Under the pieces are notes generated by a model. The model saw nothing but the letters and a program-made list of their open reading frames with translations, made no database searches and had not been told where the DNA came from. Positions 45,501 to 57,456 of a stretch of 64,000 nucleotides of DNA are shown here, piece after piece (within the stretch, counting starts at the first letter, position 1; every line of letters starts with the position of its first letter). The DNA lies in contig JAIXMO010000029.1 of assembly GCA_025677825.1 (NCBI GenBank), forward strand, positions 1 through 64,000, read 5' to 3'. This DNA comes from Helicostylum pulchrum (lineage: Eukaryota > Mucoromycota > Mucoromycetes > Mucorales > Mucoraceae). Position numbers and translations under genes: made by a program.

Positions 45501-48500
45501 TACCTACTGTAACACTTGGTGATGGTGATGTGATTACTGGTTATACTGGTCCTGGAACTTATAAAGACTCTGGTGGACATCCTATTTCCGTTGGTTCTGA
45601 TAATCTCGTCACTCCAATTGAAACTGGATCCGCTCCTAATCCTACCAATGCCAATGCCAACTTACCTACGGTAACACTTGGTGATGGTGATGTGATTACT
45701 GGTTATACTGGTCCTGGAACTTATAAAGACTCTGGTGGACATCCTATTTCCGTTGGTTCTGATAATCTCGTCACTCCAATTGAAACTGGATCCGCTCCTA
45801 ATCCTACCAATGCCAATGCCAACTTACCTACTGTAACACTTGGTGATGGTGATGTGATTACTGGTTATACTGGTCCTGGAACTTATAAAGACTCTGGTGG
45901 ACATCTTATTTCCGTTGGTTCTGATAATCTCGTCACTCCAATTGAAACTGGATCCGCTCCTAATCCTACCAATGCCAATGCCAACTTACCTACGGTAACA
46001 CTTGGTGATGGTGATGTGATTACTGGTTATACTGGTCCTGGAACTTATAAAGACTCTGGTGGACATCCTATTTCCGTTGGTTCTGATAATCTCGTCACTC
46101 CAATTGAAACTGGATCCGCTCCTAATCCTACCAATGCCAATGCCAACTTACCTACGGTAACACTTGGTGATGGTGATGTGATTACTGGCTATACTGGTCC
46201 TGGAACTTATAAAGACTCTGGTGGACATCTTATTTCCGTTGGTTCTGATAATCTCGTCACTCCAATTGAAACTGGATCCGCTCCTAATCCTACCAATGCC
46301 AATGCCAACTTACCTACTGTAACACTTGGTGATGGTGATGTGATTACTGGTTATACTGGTCCTGGAACTTATAAAGACTCTGGTGGACATCCTATTTCCG
46401 TTGGTTCTGATAATCTCGTCACTCCAATTGAAACTGGATCCGCTCCTAATCCTACCAATGCCAATGCCAACTTACCTACGGTAACACTTGGTGATGGTGA
46501 TGTGATTACTGGCTATACTGGTCCTGGAACTTATAAAGACTCTGGTGGACATCTTATTTCCGTTGGTTCTGATAATCTCGTCACTCCAATTGAAACTGGA
46601 TCCGCTCCTAATCCTACCAATGCCAATGCCAACTTACCTACTGTAACACTTGGTGATGGTGATGTGATTACTGGTTATACTGGTCCTGGAACTTATAAAG
46701 ACTCTGGTGGACATCCTATTTCCGTTGGTTCTGATAATCTCGTCACTCCAATTGAAACTGGATCCGCTCCTAATCCTACCAATGCCAATGCCAACTTACC
46801 TACGGTAACACTTGGTGATGGTGATGTGATTACTGGCTATACTGGCCCTGGAACTTATAAAGATTCTGGTGGACATCCTATTTCCGTTGGTTCTGATAAT
46901 CTCGTCACTCCAATTGAAACTGGATCCGCTCCTAATCCTACCAATGCCAATAGCAACTTACCTACTGTAACACTTGGTGATGGTGATGTGATTACTGGTT
47001 ATACTGGTCCTGGAACTTATAAAGACTCTGGTGGGCATCTTATTTCCGTTGGTTCTGATAATCTCGTCACTCCAATTGAAACTGGATCCGCTCCTAATCC
47101 TACCAATGCCAATAGCAACTTACCTACTGTAACACTTGGTGATGGTGATGTGATTACTGGTTATACTGGTCCTGGAACTTATAAAGACTCTGGTGGACAT
47201 CCTATTTCCGTTGGTTCTGATAATCTCGTCACTCCAATTGAAACTGGATCTTCCGGTCAATCTACGGCATCTAATGGAAACTTACCTGCTACAGCCGATC
47301 TTGGCAATGGAAATACAATCAGTGACTATAAGGGTCCTGGAATCTACACTGTCAGCCCTGGTAATGTAGTTTCTGTTGGATCTGCTGGTGACTATTCTTT
47401 CATCTCTGGTACTGGTGCTAGTGGTGTGAATGTTGGTAGTACATCTTTACCTTCTGCTCAATTCCCTACTTCTACACCTTTCAATCCTCAATCTGATAAT
47501 GCTACTCCTGGATTTAGCTTATCTACTAGACCTGATGGCGTTGTTACTTCCGTCCCTAATGGATCAACTGGTCAAAGCTTCCCAGGCATTACTTTACCTA
47601 ATGTCAATCTTCCAACATTGAGTTTAGGGGGAGGTATTAGTATCGATCATTATAAGGGACCCGGTGTATATACTATTAGTCCAGGAAATGTAGTGTCCGT
47701 TGACGCTAGTGGCTCTTTCTCCTTTATTTCTGGAAGTGGTACAAATGGTAGTAAACAAGGAACTTTAGCTCTTCCCAATTTTTCGTTACCTACTATTAGT
47801 CTCGCTGGTGGAATTAATCTTGCTGGTTTTACCGGTCCTGGTATTTATACCTACAGTCCTGGTAATGTCGTATCAATTGATTCTAACGGAAGCGTCAACT
47901 GGTTGCAAGGAGGCCCTAAAACAGTATCTGGTGGTGGGTTTACTTTCCCTACTCCCGTCTTACCTAGTGTTACGTTACCAAATTTGAATTTACCGAACTT
48001 AAACTTAAACTTCGGTAACAATGTACCCAATTATCACGGTCCTGGAATTTACACTATAAGCCCCGGAAATGTTGTATCTATAGATGACGATGGTTCATAC
48101 TCGTACCTTATGGGTAGTGGGTCGTTCGGTGTAAAATCTGGTAGTATTTCTCTTCCTACTTACAGTTTGCCTGCTATCACACTTCAAGGTGGTATTTCAG
48201 TTCCTAAATACAGTGGTCCTGGTATTTACACCATCAGTCCTGGTAATATTCTTTCAATTGGTTCTGACGGTAGCTATAAATGGCTGCAAGGTGGTCCTCA
48301 AACACTTTCTGGTGGTGGTATTACTCTTCCAACTTACGATTTATCGGCTAGTATTCCCAGTCCTAGTGGAACCTATATCAATGGTGTCAACTTCAAATTT
48401 CCGTTTAATATCCCCAGCTTTAACGGTCCCGGTTTCTACAGTCTCAGTCCTGGTAATGTAGTTGAGGTTAATGCCGATGGTTCATATAGTTTTGTCTCAG

Positions 48501-51500
48501 GTGGTCCTCCTAATCCTAATGCTGGTAAATTGTCCTTCCCAAGCGTTACATTACCCAATATCAATCTACCTACATTGAATCTTGGTGGTAGTATCACTCT
48601 TGGTAATTATAAGGGTCCCGGTTTATATACTGTTAGTCCTGGTAATGTTGTATCCATTGGCCCTGGCGGTTCATTCTCCTATATATCTGGTAGTGGTGCT
48701 AACGGAAATCAAGGTGGCAGCATTACTCTTCCTGATCTCTCATTACCAACTCTCAGTCTTGCTGGTGGTATTTCTCTTGATGCCTTTACTGGTGCCGGCG
48801 TTTATACTTACAGTCCTGGTAATGTCGTATCAATCGATGGAAATGGCGGCGTTAACTGGTTACGAGGTGGTCCTCAATCTATTTCCGGTGGTGGATTTAC
48901 ATTCCCTACTCCAGCTTTACCCAATATCAATTTACCTAGTTTGAGTTTACCAAACGCAAACTTGGGTATTGGTTACAGTATTCATAACTTCCACGGTCCC
49001 GGGATTTATACTATAAGTCCTGGAAACGTAGTTTCAGTTGCTGCTGATGGTGCATATACATATCTTATGGGTAGTGGTTCATTAGGCGCCAAAGCTGGTA
49101 CTATGTCTCTTCCTACTTATAGCTTACCTGGTATCACACTTCATAATGGTATATCCGTTTCGAAGTATAATGGTCCTGGTATTTATACCATCAGTCCTGG
49201 TAATATTCTTTCAATTGATTCTGGTGGTGGCTATAAATGGCTACAAGGCGGCCCTCAAACTCTTTCTGGTGGTGGTATTACACTTCCATCTTATGATTTG
49301 TCAGGCGCAGTTCCTACATCCAATAGATGGTATATTAACGGCGTTAACTACAAATTCCCTTTTGACATCCCAAGCTTTAACGGTCCTGGCTTTTATAGTC
49401 TTAGTCCCGGTAATGTTGTTCAAGTTCGTGCTGATGGTTCATACACGTTTATCTCAGGTGGCCCTCCTAAACCTAACGCTGGTAAATTGTCCTTCCCAAG
49501 TGTTACGTTACCCAATATCAATTTCCCTACATTGAATCTTGGTGGAGGTATTACTATTGATAAATATAAGGGACCTGGTGTCTATACTCTTGGTTCTGGC
49601 AGTGTGGTGTCTGTTGCTCCTGGTGGTTCGTTCTCGTTTGTCTCTGGTAGTGGTGCTAATGGTGTTAGTGGTGGTAGTATTACTCTTCCTGGTTTTGCAT
49701 TACCAACTCTCAGTCTTGCTGGTGGTATTTCACTTGATGCTTTTACTGGTCCCGGCGTTTATACTTACAGTCCTGGTAATGTCGTATCAATCGATGCAAA
49801 TGGTGCCGTTGACTGGCTTGCAGGTGGCCCTCGATCTGTTTCCGGTGGAGGTTTTACATTCTCTAATGCAAATTTACCCAGTATTACTTTACCCACTTTA
49901 AGTTTACCCGATGTTAATTTTGGCGTTGGGTCTGCGATCCACAACTTCCATGGTCCCGGTATTTATACAGTCAGTCCAGGAAATGTAGTCTCTATTGCTG
50001 CTGGCGGTTCGTATACATATCTCATTGGTAGTGGATTCTTAGGTCTTCGAACAGGCAGTATGTCTCTTCCTACTTATAATTTACCTGGTATCACACTTCA
50101 AAACGGTATTTCTGTTCCAAAGTATAGTGGTCCTGGTATTTATACCGTCAGTCCCGGTAATGTTCTTTCTATTGGTGCTGGCGGCGGTTATAAGTGGTTA
50201 CAAGGCGGTCCTCAAACACTTTCTGGTGGTGATTTCACTCTTCCTTCATATGATCTATCTGGTTCCCCCCCTATGCCTTTGGAAACCTATATTGGTGGCG
50301 TCCATTTTAAGTTCCCCTTTGATATCCCGAGCTTTAATGGTCCTGGCTTCTACACTCTCAGTCCTGGTAATATAGTTCAAGTTCATGCTGATGGTTCATA
50401 TGTCTTTATCCTTGGTGGTCCCCCCAATGGTAAAATATCATTCCCTAGTATTACGTTACCAAATGTCAATTTCCCTACATTGAATCTTGGTGGAGGTGTT
50501 ACTATTGATAAATATAAGGGACCTGGTGTCTATACTCTTGGTTCTGGCAGTGTGGTGTCTGTTGCTCCTGGTGGTTCGTTCTCGTTTGTCTCTGGTAGTG
50601 GTGCTAATGGTGTTAGTGGTGGTAGTATTACTCTTCCTGATCTTGCATTACCAACTCTCAGTCTTGCTGGTGGTATTTCGCTTGATGCTTTTACTGGTCC
50701 CGGCGTTTATACTTACAGTCCTGGTAATGTCGTATCAATCGATGCAAATGGTGCCGTTGACTGGCTTGCAGGTGGTCCTCGATCTGTTTCCGGTGGAGGT
50801 TTTACATTCTCTAATGCAAATTTACCCAGTATTACTTTACCCACTTTAAGTTTACCCGATGTTAATTTTGGCGTTGGGTCTGCGATCCACAACTTCCATG
50901 GTCCCGGTATTTATACAGTCAGTCCAGGAAATGTAGTCTCTATTGCTGCTGGCGGTTCGTATACATATCTCATTGGTAGTGGATTCTTAGGTCTTCGAAC
51001 AGGCAGTATGTCTCTTCCTACTTATAATTTACCTGGTATCACACTTCAAAACGGTATTTCTGTTCCAAAGTATAGTGGTCCTGGTATTTATACCGTCAGT
51101 CCCGGTAATGTTCTTTCTATTGGTGCTGGCGGCGGTTATAAGTGGTTACAAGGCGGTCCTCAAACACTTTCTGGTGGTGATTTCACTCTTCCTTCATATG
51201 ATCTATCTGGTTCCCCCCCTATGCCTTTGGAAACCTATATTGGTGGCGTCCATTTTAAGTTCCCCTTTGATATCCCGAGCTTTAATGGTCCTGGCTTCTA
51301 CACTCTCAGTCCTGGCAATGTAGTTCGAGTTCGTTCCGATGGTTCATATACCTTTACCCTTGGTGGTCCGCCAAATCCAAGTGGGGGTAAAATTACTTAT
51401 CCTAGCGTAAGTTTACCTAATGTACGTTACTCTACATTGAATCTTGGTGGTGGTCTCACTGTAGATAAATATAAGGGACCTGGTGTCTATACTCTTGGTT

Positions 51501-54445
51501 CTGGCAGTGTGGTGTCTGTTGCTCCTGGTGGTTCGTTCTCGTTTGTCTCTGGTAGTGGTGCTAATGGTGCTAGTGGTGGTAGTATTACTCTTCCTGATCT
51601 TGCATTACCAACTCTCAGTCTTGCTGGTGGTATTTCGCTTGATGCTTTTACTGGTCCCGGCGTTTATACTTACAGTCCTGGTAATGTCGTATCAATCGGT
51701 GCAAATGGTGCCGTTGACTGGCTTGCAGGTGGTCCTCGATCTGTTTCCGGTGGAGGTTTTACATTCCCTAGTGCAAATTTACCCAGTATTACTTTACCTA
51801 CTATAACCTTACCGAACGCAAACTTCGGCGTTGGTTATAATATTCGTCATTTCCATGGTCCCGGTATCTATACAATCAGTGCTGGAAATGTACTCTCAGT
51901 TGCTGCTGATGGTTCCTATACCTATCTTATTGGCAATGGTTTCTTAGGTGCCAAGACTGGTAGTATGAATCTTCCTACGTACAGCTTACCTTCTATTACT
52001 CTTGAAGGCGGTATTTCTGTTCCAAAGTATAGTGGTCCTGGTATTTATACCGTCAGTCCCGGTAATGTTCTTTCTATTGGTGCTGATGGTGGTTATAAGT
52101 GGTTACAAGGCGGTCCTCAAACACTTTCTGGTGGTGATTTCACTCTTCCTTCATATGATCTATCTGGTTCCCCCCCTATGCCTTTGGAAACCTATATTGG
52201 TGGCGTCCATTTTAAGTTCCCCTTTGATATCCCGAGCTTTAATGGTCCTGGCTTCTACACTCTCAGTCCTGGTAATATAGTTCAAGTTCATGCTGATGGT
52301 TCATATGTCTTTATCCTTGGTGGTCCCCCCAATGGTAAAATATCATTCCCTAGTATTACGTTACCAAATGTCAATTTCCCTACATTGAATCTTGGTGGAG
52401 GTATTACTATTGATAAATATAAGGGACCTGGTGTCTATACTCTTGGTTCTGGCAGTGTGGTGTCTGTTGCTCCTGGTGGTTCGTTCTCGTTTGTCTCTGG
52501 TAGTGGTGCTAATGGTGTTAGTGGTGGTAGTATTACTCTTCCTGATCTTGCATTACCAACTCTCAGTCTTGCTGGTGGTATTTCGCTTGATGCTTTTACT
52601 GGTCCCGGCGTTTATACTTACAGTCCTGGTAATGTCGTATCAATCGATGCAAATGGTGCCGTTGACTGGCTTGCAGGTGGTCCGAAATATGAGGCCGGCG
52701 GTGGTTTTACATTCCCTAGTGCAAATTTACCCAGTATTACTTTACCTACTATAACCTTACCGAACGCAAACTTCGGCGTTGGTTATAATATTCGTCATTT
52801 CCATGGTCCCGGTATCTATACAATCAGTGCTGGAAATGTACTCTCAGTTGCTGCTGATGGTTCCTATACCTATCTTATTGGCAATGGTTTCTTAGGTGCC
52901 AAGACTGGTAGTATGAATCTTCCTACGTACAGCTTACCTTCTATTACTCTTGAAGGCGGTATTTCTGTTCCAAAGTATAGTGGTCCTGGTATTTATACCG
53001 TCAGTCCCGGTAATGTTCTTTCTATTGGTGCTGATGGTGGTTATAAGTGGTTACAAGGCGGTCCTCAAACACTTTCTGGTGGTGATTTCACTCTTCCTTC
53101 ATATGATCTATCTGGTTCCCCCCCTATGCCTTTGGAAACCTATATTAACGGTGTTCACTTTAAGTTTCCCTTCAATGTCCCAAGTTTTACTGGTCCCGGT
53201 TTCTATACTCTCAGTCCTGGTAATGTAGTTCGAGTGCATCACGACGGTTCTTACGTATTTGTTATGGGAGGTCCTCCTGGAGTTGGTAGTCCACCTATTA
53301 GTAGCCTACCTACTACTAGTGCTAACACCGGTCTTCCTTCTCTTGGTGGTTCAATTACTTTGCCTAATTTGTCTTTGCCCCATCTCGATTTGCCTAATAA
53401 TATTCGAATTAGCGGCTACACTGGTCCCGGTGTTTATTCTCTTGGTTTCAACACAGTGGTATCGATTAGTCCCAACGGTCAATATAGTTATGTTGAAGGC
53501 AATGTATTCTTTGGTGCTAACACTGGTACTGTCAATTTACCTACTGCTTCTTTCCCTACCCTCAGTTTTGCTGGTAATACTCAAATCCCTAACTATAAGG
53601 GACCTGGTGTATATACCGTCAGTCCTGGTAATGTTCTTTCTATCGGTTCTGATGGTGGTGTTAATTGGTTACAAGGCGGTCCCAACTCTGTTGCTGCAAA
53701 GGCAACATCTACATCTCAAGCTATTCCTGCCACAACTACAGTCGCATTACCTTCGATTGCTTATCCTGGTATAAACGTTCCTTTTGCAGGAAGTATTAGT
53801 GCTTACACTGGAGCTGGCGTATATACTATTAATACTATGCAAGTGATCACTATAAGTTCTAATGGTGCTTACTCGTATATCGTCGGTAGTGGTGCATTTG
53901 GCTTAAAGAATGGTAACTTGTTGCTTCCTAATATCCCGTACCCTACTGTATCTCTTCCTGGCGGCTTCAATGTACCAAGTTACTCTGCTCCTGGTACTTA
54001 TACAGCTAGTCCTGGTAACGTCGTCTCCATCGGTTCTAATGGTGGTTTCTCGTGGGTTTCAGGAGGTCCTGTTGCTCCTAAAGCTGGATTGGCTACTATG
54101 ATCAACAATATCAATTACAATTTCCCATTCACTATCCCTAACTTCACCGGCGCTGGTGTCTATACTCTCAGTAGTGGTAATGTAATTAAAGTCAACGGAG
54201 ATGGTTCATACTCTTTCACATCTGGAGGACCTCCTGCTTTGAGGGCTGCCGCTGCTAATCATATTGCTTACTCCGAGTCTAATCAACAAGCTTCTACTAC
54301 TGCTTCTAAAGGATTTGTACTCCCTGGATTCTCTTTCCCATCCTTTTCCCGTAGATCTGTCCCTGAAGATTCAGGTTCTACAGAAAATATCAAGGATCCC
54401 AAAAACCAAAACAACTTTTTCAAAAACGTTCTTTCTTTATTCTAG
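39515..54445 (+). CDS. Giant secreted repeat protein (about 4952 aa) with C-type-lectin-like N-terminus
   Basis: Exon 1 39515..39858 and exon 2 39931..54445 sum to 14859 nt without a stop. A signal peptide is clear (LGITLLVTLLIVSA). Residues about 45-155 hold paired cysteines and a Trp-rich pattern (RASIACAAQGGYLADLS; AWISSWDYANR; VCPGDRPVLCQ) typical of a C-type-lectin-like fold. An (NNG)n tract covers about 226-279. Then come arrays: 8 x 103 aa (about 626-1433), 21 x 54 aa (about 1433-2555) and about 6 x 316 aa (about 2660-4560), plus divergent units. The recurrent module is Y.GPG.Y..SPGNVVSV...GSY.F. The tail ends SRRSVPEDSG...FFKNVLSLF; no GPI signal is obvious. Codons favour highly expressed forms. 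A cell-wall or spore-surface adhesin is the best inference. Confidence 0.85.
40265..40425 (+). repeat. (AATGGCAAT)-type minisatellite encoding an NNG tract
   Basis: Nine-base units reading Asn-Asn-Gly, nearly perfect from about 40318 to 40415. They form a flexible Asn/Gly linker after the lectin-like domain. Confidence 0.85.
41465..43887 (+). repeat. Array A: eight tandem 309-bp coding units
   Basis: Units of exactly 309 bp (103 aa) start with the GSIGQQT[GE]SSKLPTADLG segment. Sequence differences are few and shared in patches between units (GFSLST or SFRLST; GSSK or ESSK), as expected from unequal exchange. A ninth, partial unit stands alone at about 47285-47560. Confidence 0.92.
43887..47255 (+). 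repeat. Array B: twenty-one tandem 162-bp coding units
   Basis: Each 54-aa unit reads LPTVTLGDGDVITGYTGPG, then TYKDSGGH[LP]ISVGS and ends in NPTNANAN or NPTNANSN. Units differ by only a handful of bases, mostly silent, plus the L/P switch after GGH. The array is inserted between the last array A unit and the detached ninth A unit. Confidence 0.93.
47580..53290 (+). repeat. Array C: about six higher-order units of about 950 bp
   Basis: Each unit of about 316 aa holds five divergent GPG modules in fixed order (KGPGVYTLGSGS, FTGPGVYTYSPGN, HGPGIYTVSPGN, YSGPGIYTVSPGN, FNGPGFYTLSPGN). The copies starting near 49.5, 50.5, 51.45 and 52.4 kb are nearly identical over long stretches; the first two are more diverged. 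Confidence 0.85.
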
Positions 54446-54577
54446 TTCTCCTTTATCCCATATCTAGTTGCCATTTATTTCTTTTTTACTTATTTTAAAT
54501 TTTTTTCCTTCTTTTATTCATTTTCTTTTTCATATTTATCTTTATCAAATAAAAAAATTATATTTTTTTTATAAAAA

Positions 54578-57242
54578 TTATTCGTCTTCTTGTGCAGCCA
54601 TAGCAGTTCTGGCTTCATCCAATTCAACCTGCATAATCTTTTTACGAACTAAAGCAGCCCTCGCTAAATCTAATCGATGATGTTTTTTAAACACTATAGC
54701 TAACCTACGATCGCTTTCTAAACGCTTTTGGACGTTTTCCAAGTAAGTGTTCATATCCAACATGCCAGTTTGTACTTGAATTACAAGCATGTTCATCTTG
54801 ATCTCAAGTGCCTGCTTTCGATCCATTAAATCTTCTTTTGATTTAGCGGATTGTTTACTAGCAAGCCCTGCATTAACAAGTCCTAATTCGTGTTCCATAA
54901 CCATATTGGAAACGATATTATCAACACTTTAAAAAAGAGTTAATTTTTTCTGTGGTCGATATTTTTCGTTTTTTTTTCTTACCTGTTAAACTCTTCTTCG
55001 GCTAGTTTTAATTCGCTTGTTTCTTCAGTATCGATTGCTGTGGTATCGGGTGAACTGACTCTTGACTTGAGAGGAGTTGATACAGCAGGTCTAGGAGATT
55101 CCTCGGCTACCTCTTCTTGAGGTACAAGTGAGTTTACAACAGGAGAGTTTACAACAGGAGAGTTTACAGCAGATGAGCTCTCTAACTGAGGTGCATTTGG
55201 ATTGGTATAAGGGCCATCCACCGTCAAACCAGCAAGAGCCATACATTGAGAAGCAGTGCTTCCAAAAGAATCCAGAACTAACCATCGTTCAGATCGCTTT
55301 ACAATATCCTCTCCAGTTAATGGCTCTCTTAAATTGACTTGAATTTCAATTTTACCACCTGTCTTTTTTCTACTTGAATCAAGAAGATCAAATACACCAG
55401 ATATAGAAGCCTTAGTTAACAGACGATCCATTGGCAATACAATTTTTCCCAGTGACACAGGACGCCTAAATAACCCATAGGTATACTTGTTATGGAACAC
55501 TTCGACCGTTAATTTCTTTCTTTGAACATAGCGTGTAAATAAGCGATTAGTTCTGCTAATGGGTATCATGATTGAGAAATCATATTGAGGATTAACACCG
55601 GTGACAATGGGAGTTTCACCTTTATTCATAGCAGCTTGAGCGGTATTTTCAGGTGGCCAACCACCAAAGTCCCAAGTAGCAAAGGGATCCAAATTGACCG
55701 AGATATCCAGCGTAGGTAAACTGATCGCTCTTATAATCTTAAACTCCATCATATTATCCGGTATATTATCAAGTATATTTTTATAAGTATAATTGACTTG
55801 TTCGTAATGTAACGACGGTATATTTTGATTGTTGGATTGATATGAACGAAGTGAGACCAAGTCAGTTGAAAGCGCATGTTCTACTTTAGTATAATTATCT
55901 TGAGAATCAGACAATATTTTACTACTTCCTTTCTTTTGACCACTGATACCATTTTGAATTGATAAATTGTGACAGATATTGATTTGATAAGTCAATTGAG
56001 ATTCGATTTGTTGATATGAATTGATACCTACGCCACTCGTGGCTTCAGATACTTGTCGAATCTTACCGTCACCTAAAGTCATGTTCGGTGCGTCTGGTAA
56101 TTTCACTAGTCGCAGGTCAGTGATATCTCCATTCTTTAATTTGAGACCTGTTTGTAATAAAACTTTAGAGGTCCTGATCATTTGTTTTGTTGCGCTTGAA
56201 TTTCCCAAGCCTTTATAATGTAATGCTGCTTCCTTGTATTGCTTTTGTAGAGTGACGACTTTTCCTAATAATTCCTGTACTTTTTTTAAGTCTTGGGCTG
56301 TAGGTTGAGGAGGAGAAGGTGTAGGTGGAGGAGGCGTAGGCTCTCTAGGCGGGGGTGTGATCTCTCTACGTGGAGGTGTCGGCGATGACGGTGTAGGTTC
56401 TCTAGCAGGAGGAGGAGGAGTTGGGTTTATAACAGGTTCACTTTGTTGAACGGGTTGAATCTCTAATAAATCTTGGTATTTTTGATTATACACTTTAGAT
56501 TCGCGGAGTAAAGCAACTGCATTACTTTTATCTCCATTTTTCTTCGCAGCCAAAGCTAACTTTTTATACTCTAGAGCCTTTTCTTGCCAATAACAAGGAT
56601 CAGATGATTCTTTCTCTTGTTCTTGTTCTGTTCGGTGATAATCCTCGGTAGTAGTGTCCATATCTGTTGGTGAATCAAATAGATAATTAGCTGCTCTTTC
56701 AAGATCATTATCAAACATGTCAAGAGCTTTTACTGCTTGATCTTGCGTGAATCCCATATTGATCAACTCTGAAACGTTTTGATTAGGCTGACGGTGCGTA
56801 CCACTACTAAGTGAAGAAAGTTCATTCTAAATACTAGTAAGTTTAAATTGATATTATTTAATATATAAGGTTATTTTTTTTTACCAATAAATGAGGGTCA
56901 GAGAAATCATTTTCGTCCAAGTCCACGTGAATATCGTCGTCACCTTGAGCTAAAGCCGCATAAGAATCAATATCAATTTCCATAGCTTGTACTTGAGGCT
57001 TTTTTGGAAGTGGTTTAGGTTTAGGTTTTGGTGTAGAAGAAGATAATTCTTGAAGTTGTTTCTATAGATAATGTTAGAGAAAAGGAGGTTGAAACACAAA
57101 GAAAATATGCTTTTTTTTTTACCAGTAAGTCTGGGTCATTCATATCTAAATCGTCATCCACATCTTTTAGTGTAGAGTTGAGTAGTTCATCTAAGTCAAA
57201 CTCTTTTGCAGAAGTTTGTTTTGCTGGCTGTTTCCCAAACAT
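54578..57242 (-). CDS. CC2D1: CC2D1/Lgd homologue (DM14 and C2 domain protein)
   Basis: Exons 57242..57123, 57061..56885, 56826..54983 and 54926..54578 sum to 2490 nt (829 residues). The N-terminus has acidic DLDELLNSTLKDVDDDLD and DIHVDLDENDFSDPHLL segments, followed by a UBA-like domain (INMGFTQDQAVKALDMFDND). DM14-like helical hairpins (YKKLALAAKKNGDKSNAVAL; LQKQYKEAALHYKGLGNSS) flank a Pro-rich linker, then a C2 domain (FKIIRAISLPTLDISVNLDP...LTGEDIVKRSERWLVLD). The C-terminal helices (VMEHELGLVNAG...) match the family end. CC2D1/Lgd proteins bind ESCRT-III (Snf7/CHMP4) and regulate endosomal sorting. The UBA-like part is unusual for animal members. Confidence 0.88.
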
Positions 57243-57456
57243 GGTCTTTTTTATTTATGAGAAAAAAAAAGATAAAGAGTACATAGTTTCCTCCATAATA
57301 CATCGTGTATCAGCTTTAACTGCACACCTGAGCATTGTCCGGTCCGCTGGTTATGGTGACTGCTGTAATATGTAAAAAGAGGTGGTGGCTTCAATGGTCA
57401 CAAAAGAAAATAAAAAAAAAAAGGCTTTCTCTTTTTTTCTTCTAGATATAGATCAA
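57243..57456. promoter_or_regulatory. Short divergent promoter between CC2D1 and NOL8 homologues
   Basis: Only 214 bp separate the two ATGs, so both promoters must overlap here. A pyrimidine-rich tract (CTTTCTCTTTTTTTCTTCTAG) precedes the NOL8 start. Confidence 0.5.

Noticed and set aside
41465..47255. CRISPR-like appearance of regular repeats
   Set aside because: Repeats are contiguous coding units with no unique spacers, in a eukaryotic gene.
41688..54101. Many regularly spaced plus-strand frames of 60-170 codons
   Set aside because: They are +1-frame shadows of the repeat arrays and recur at the same period of 309 or about 950 bp.
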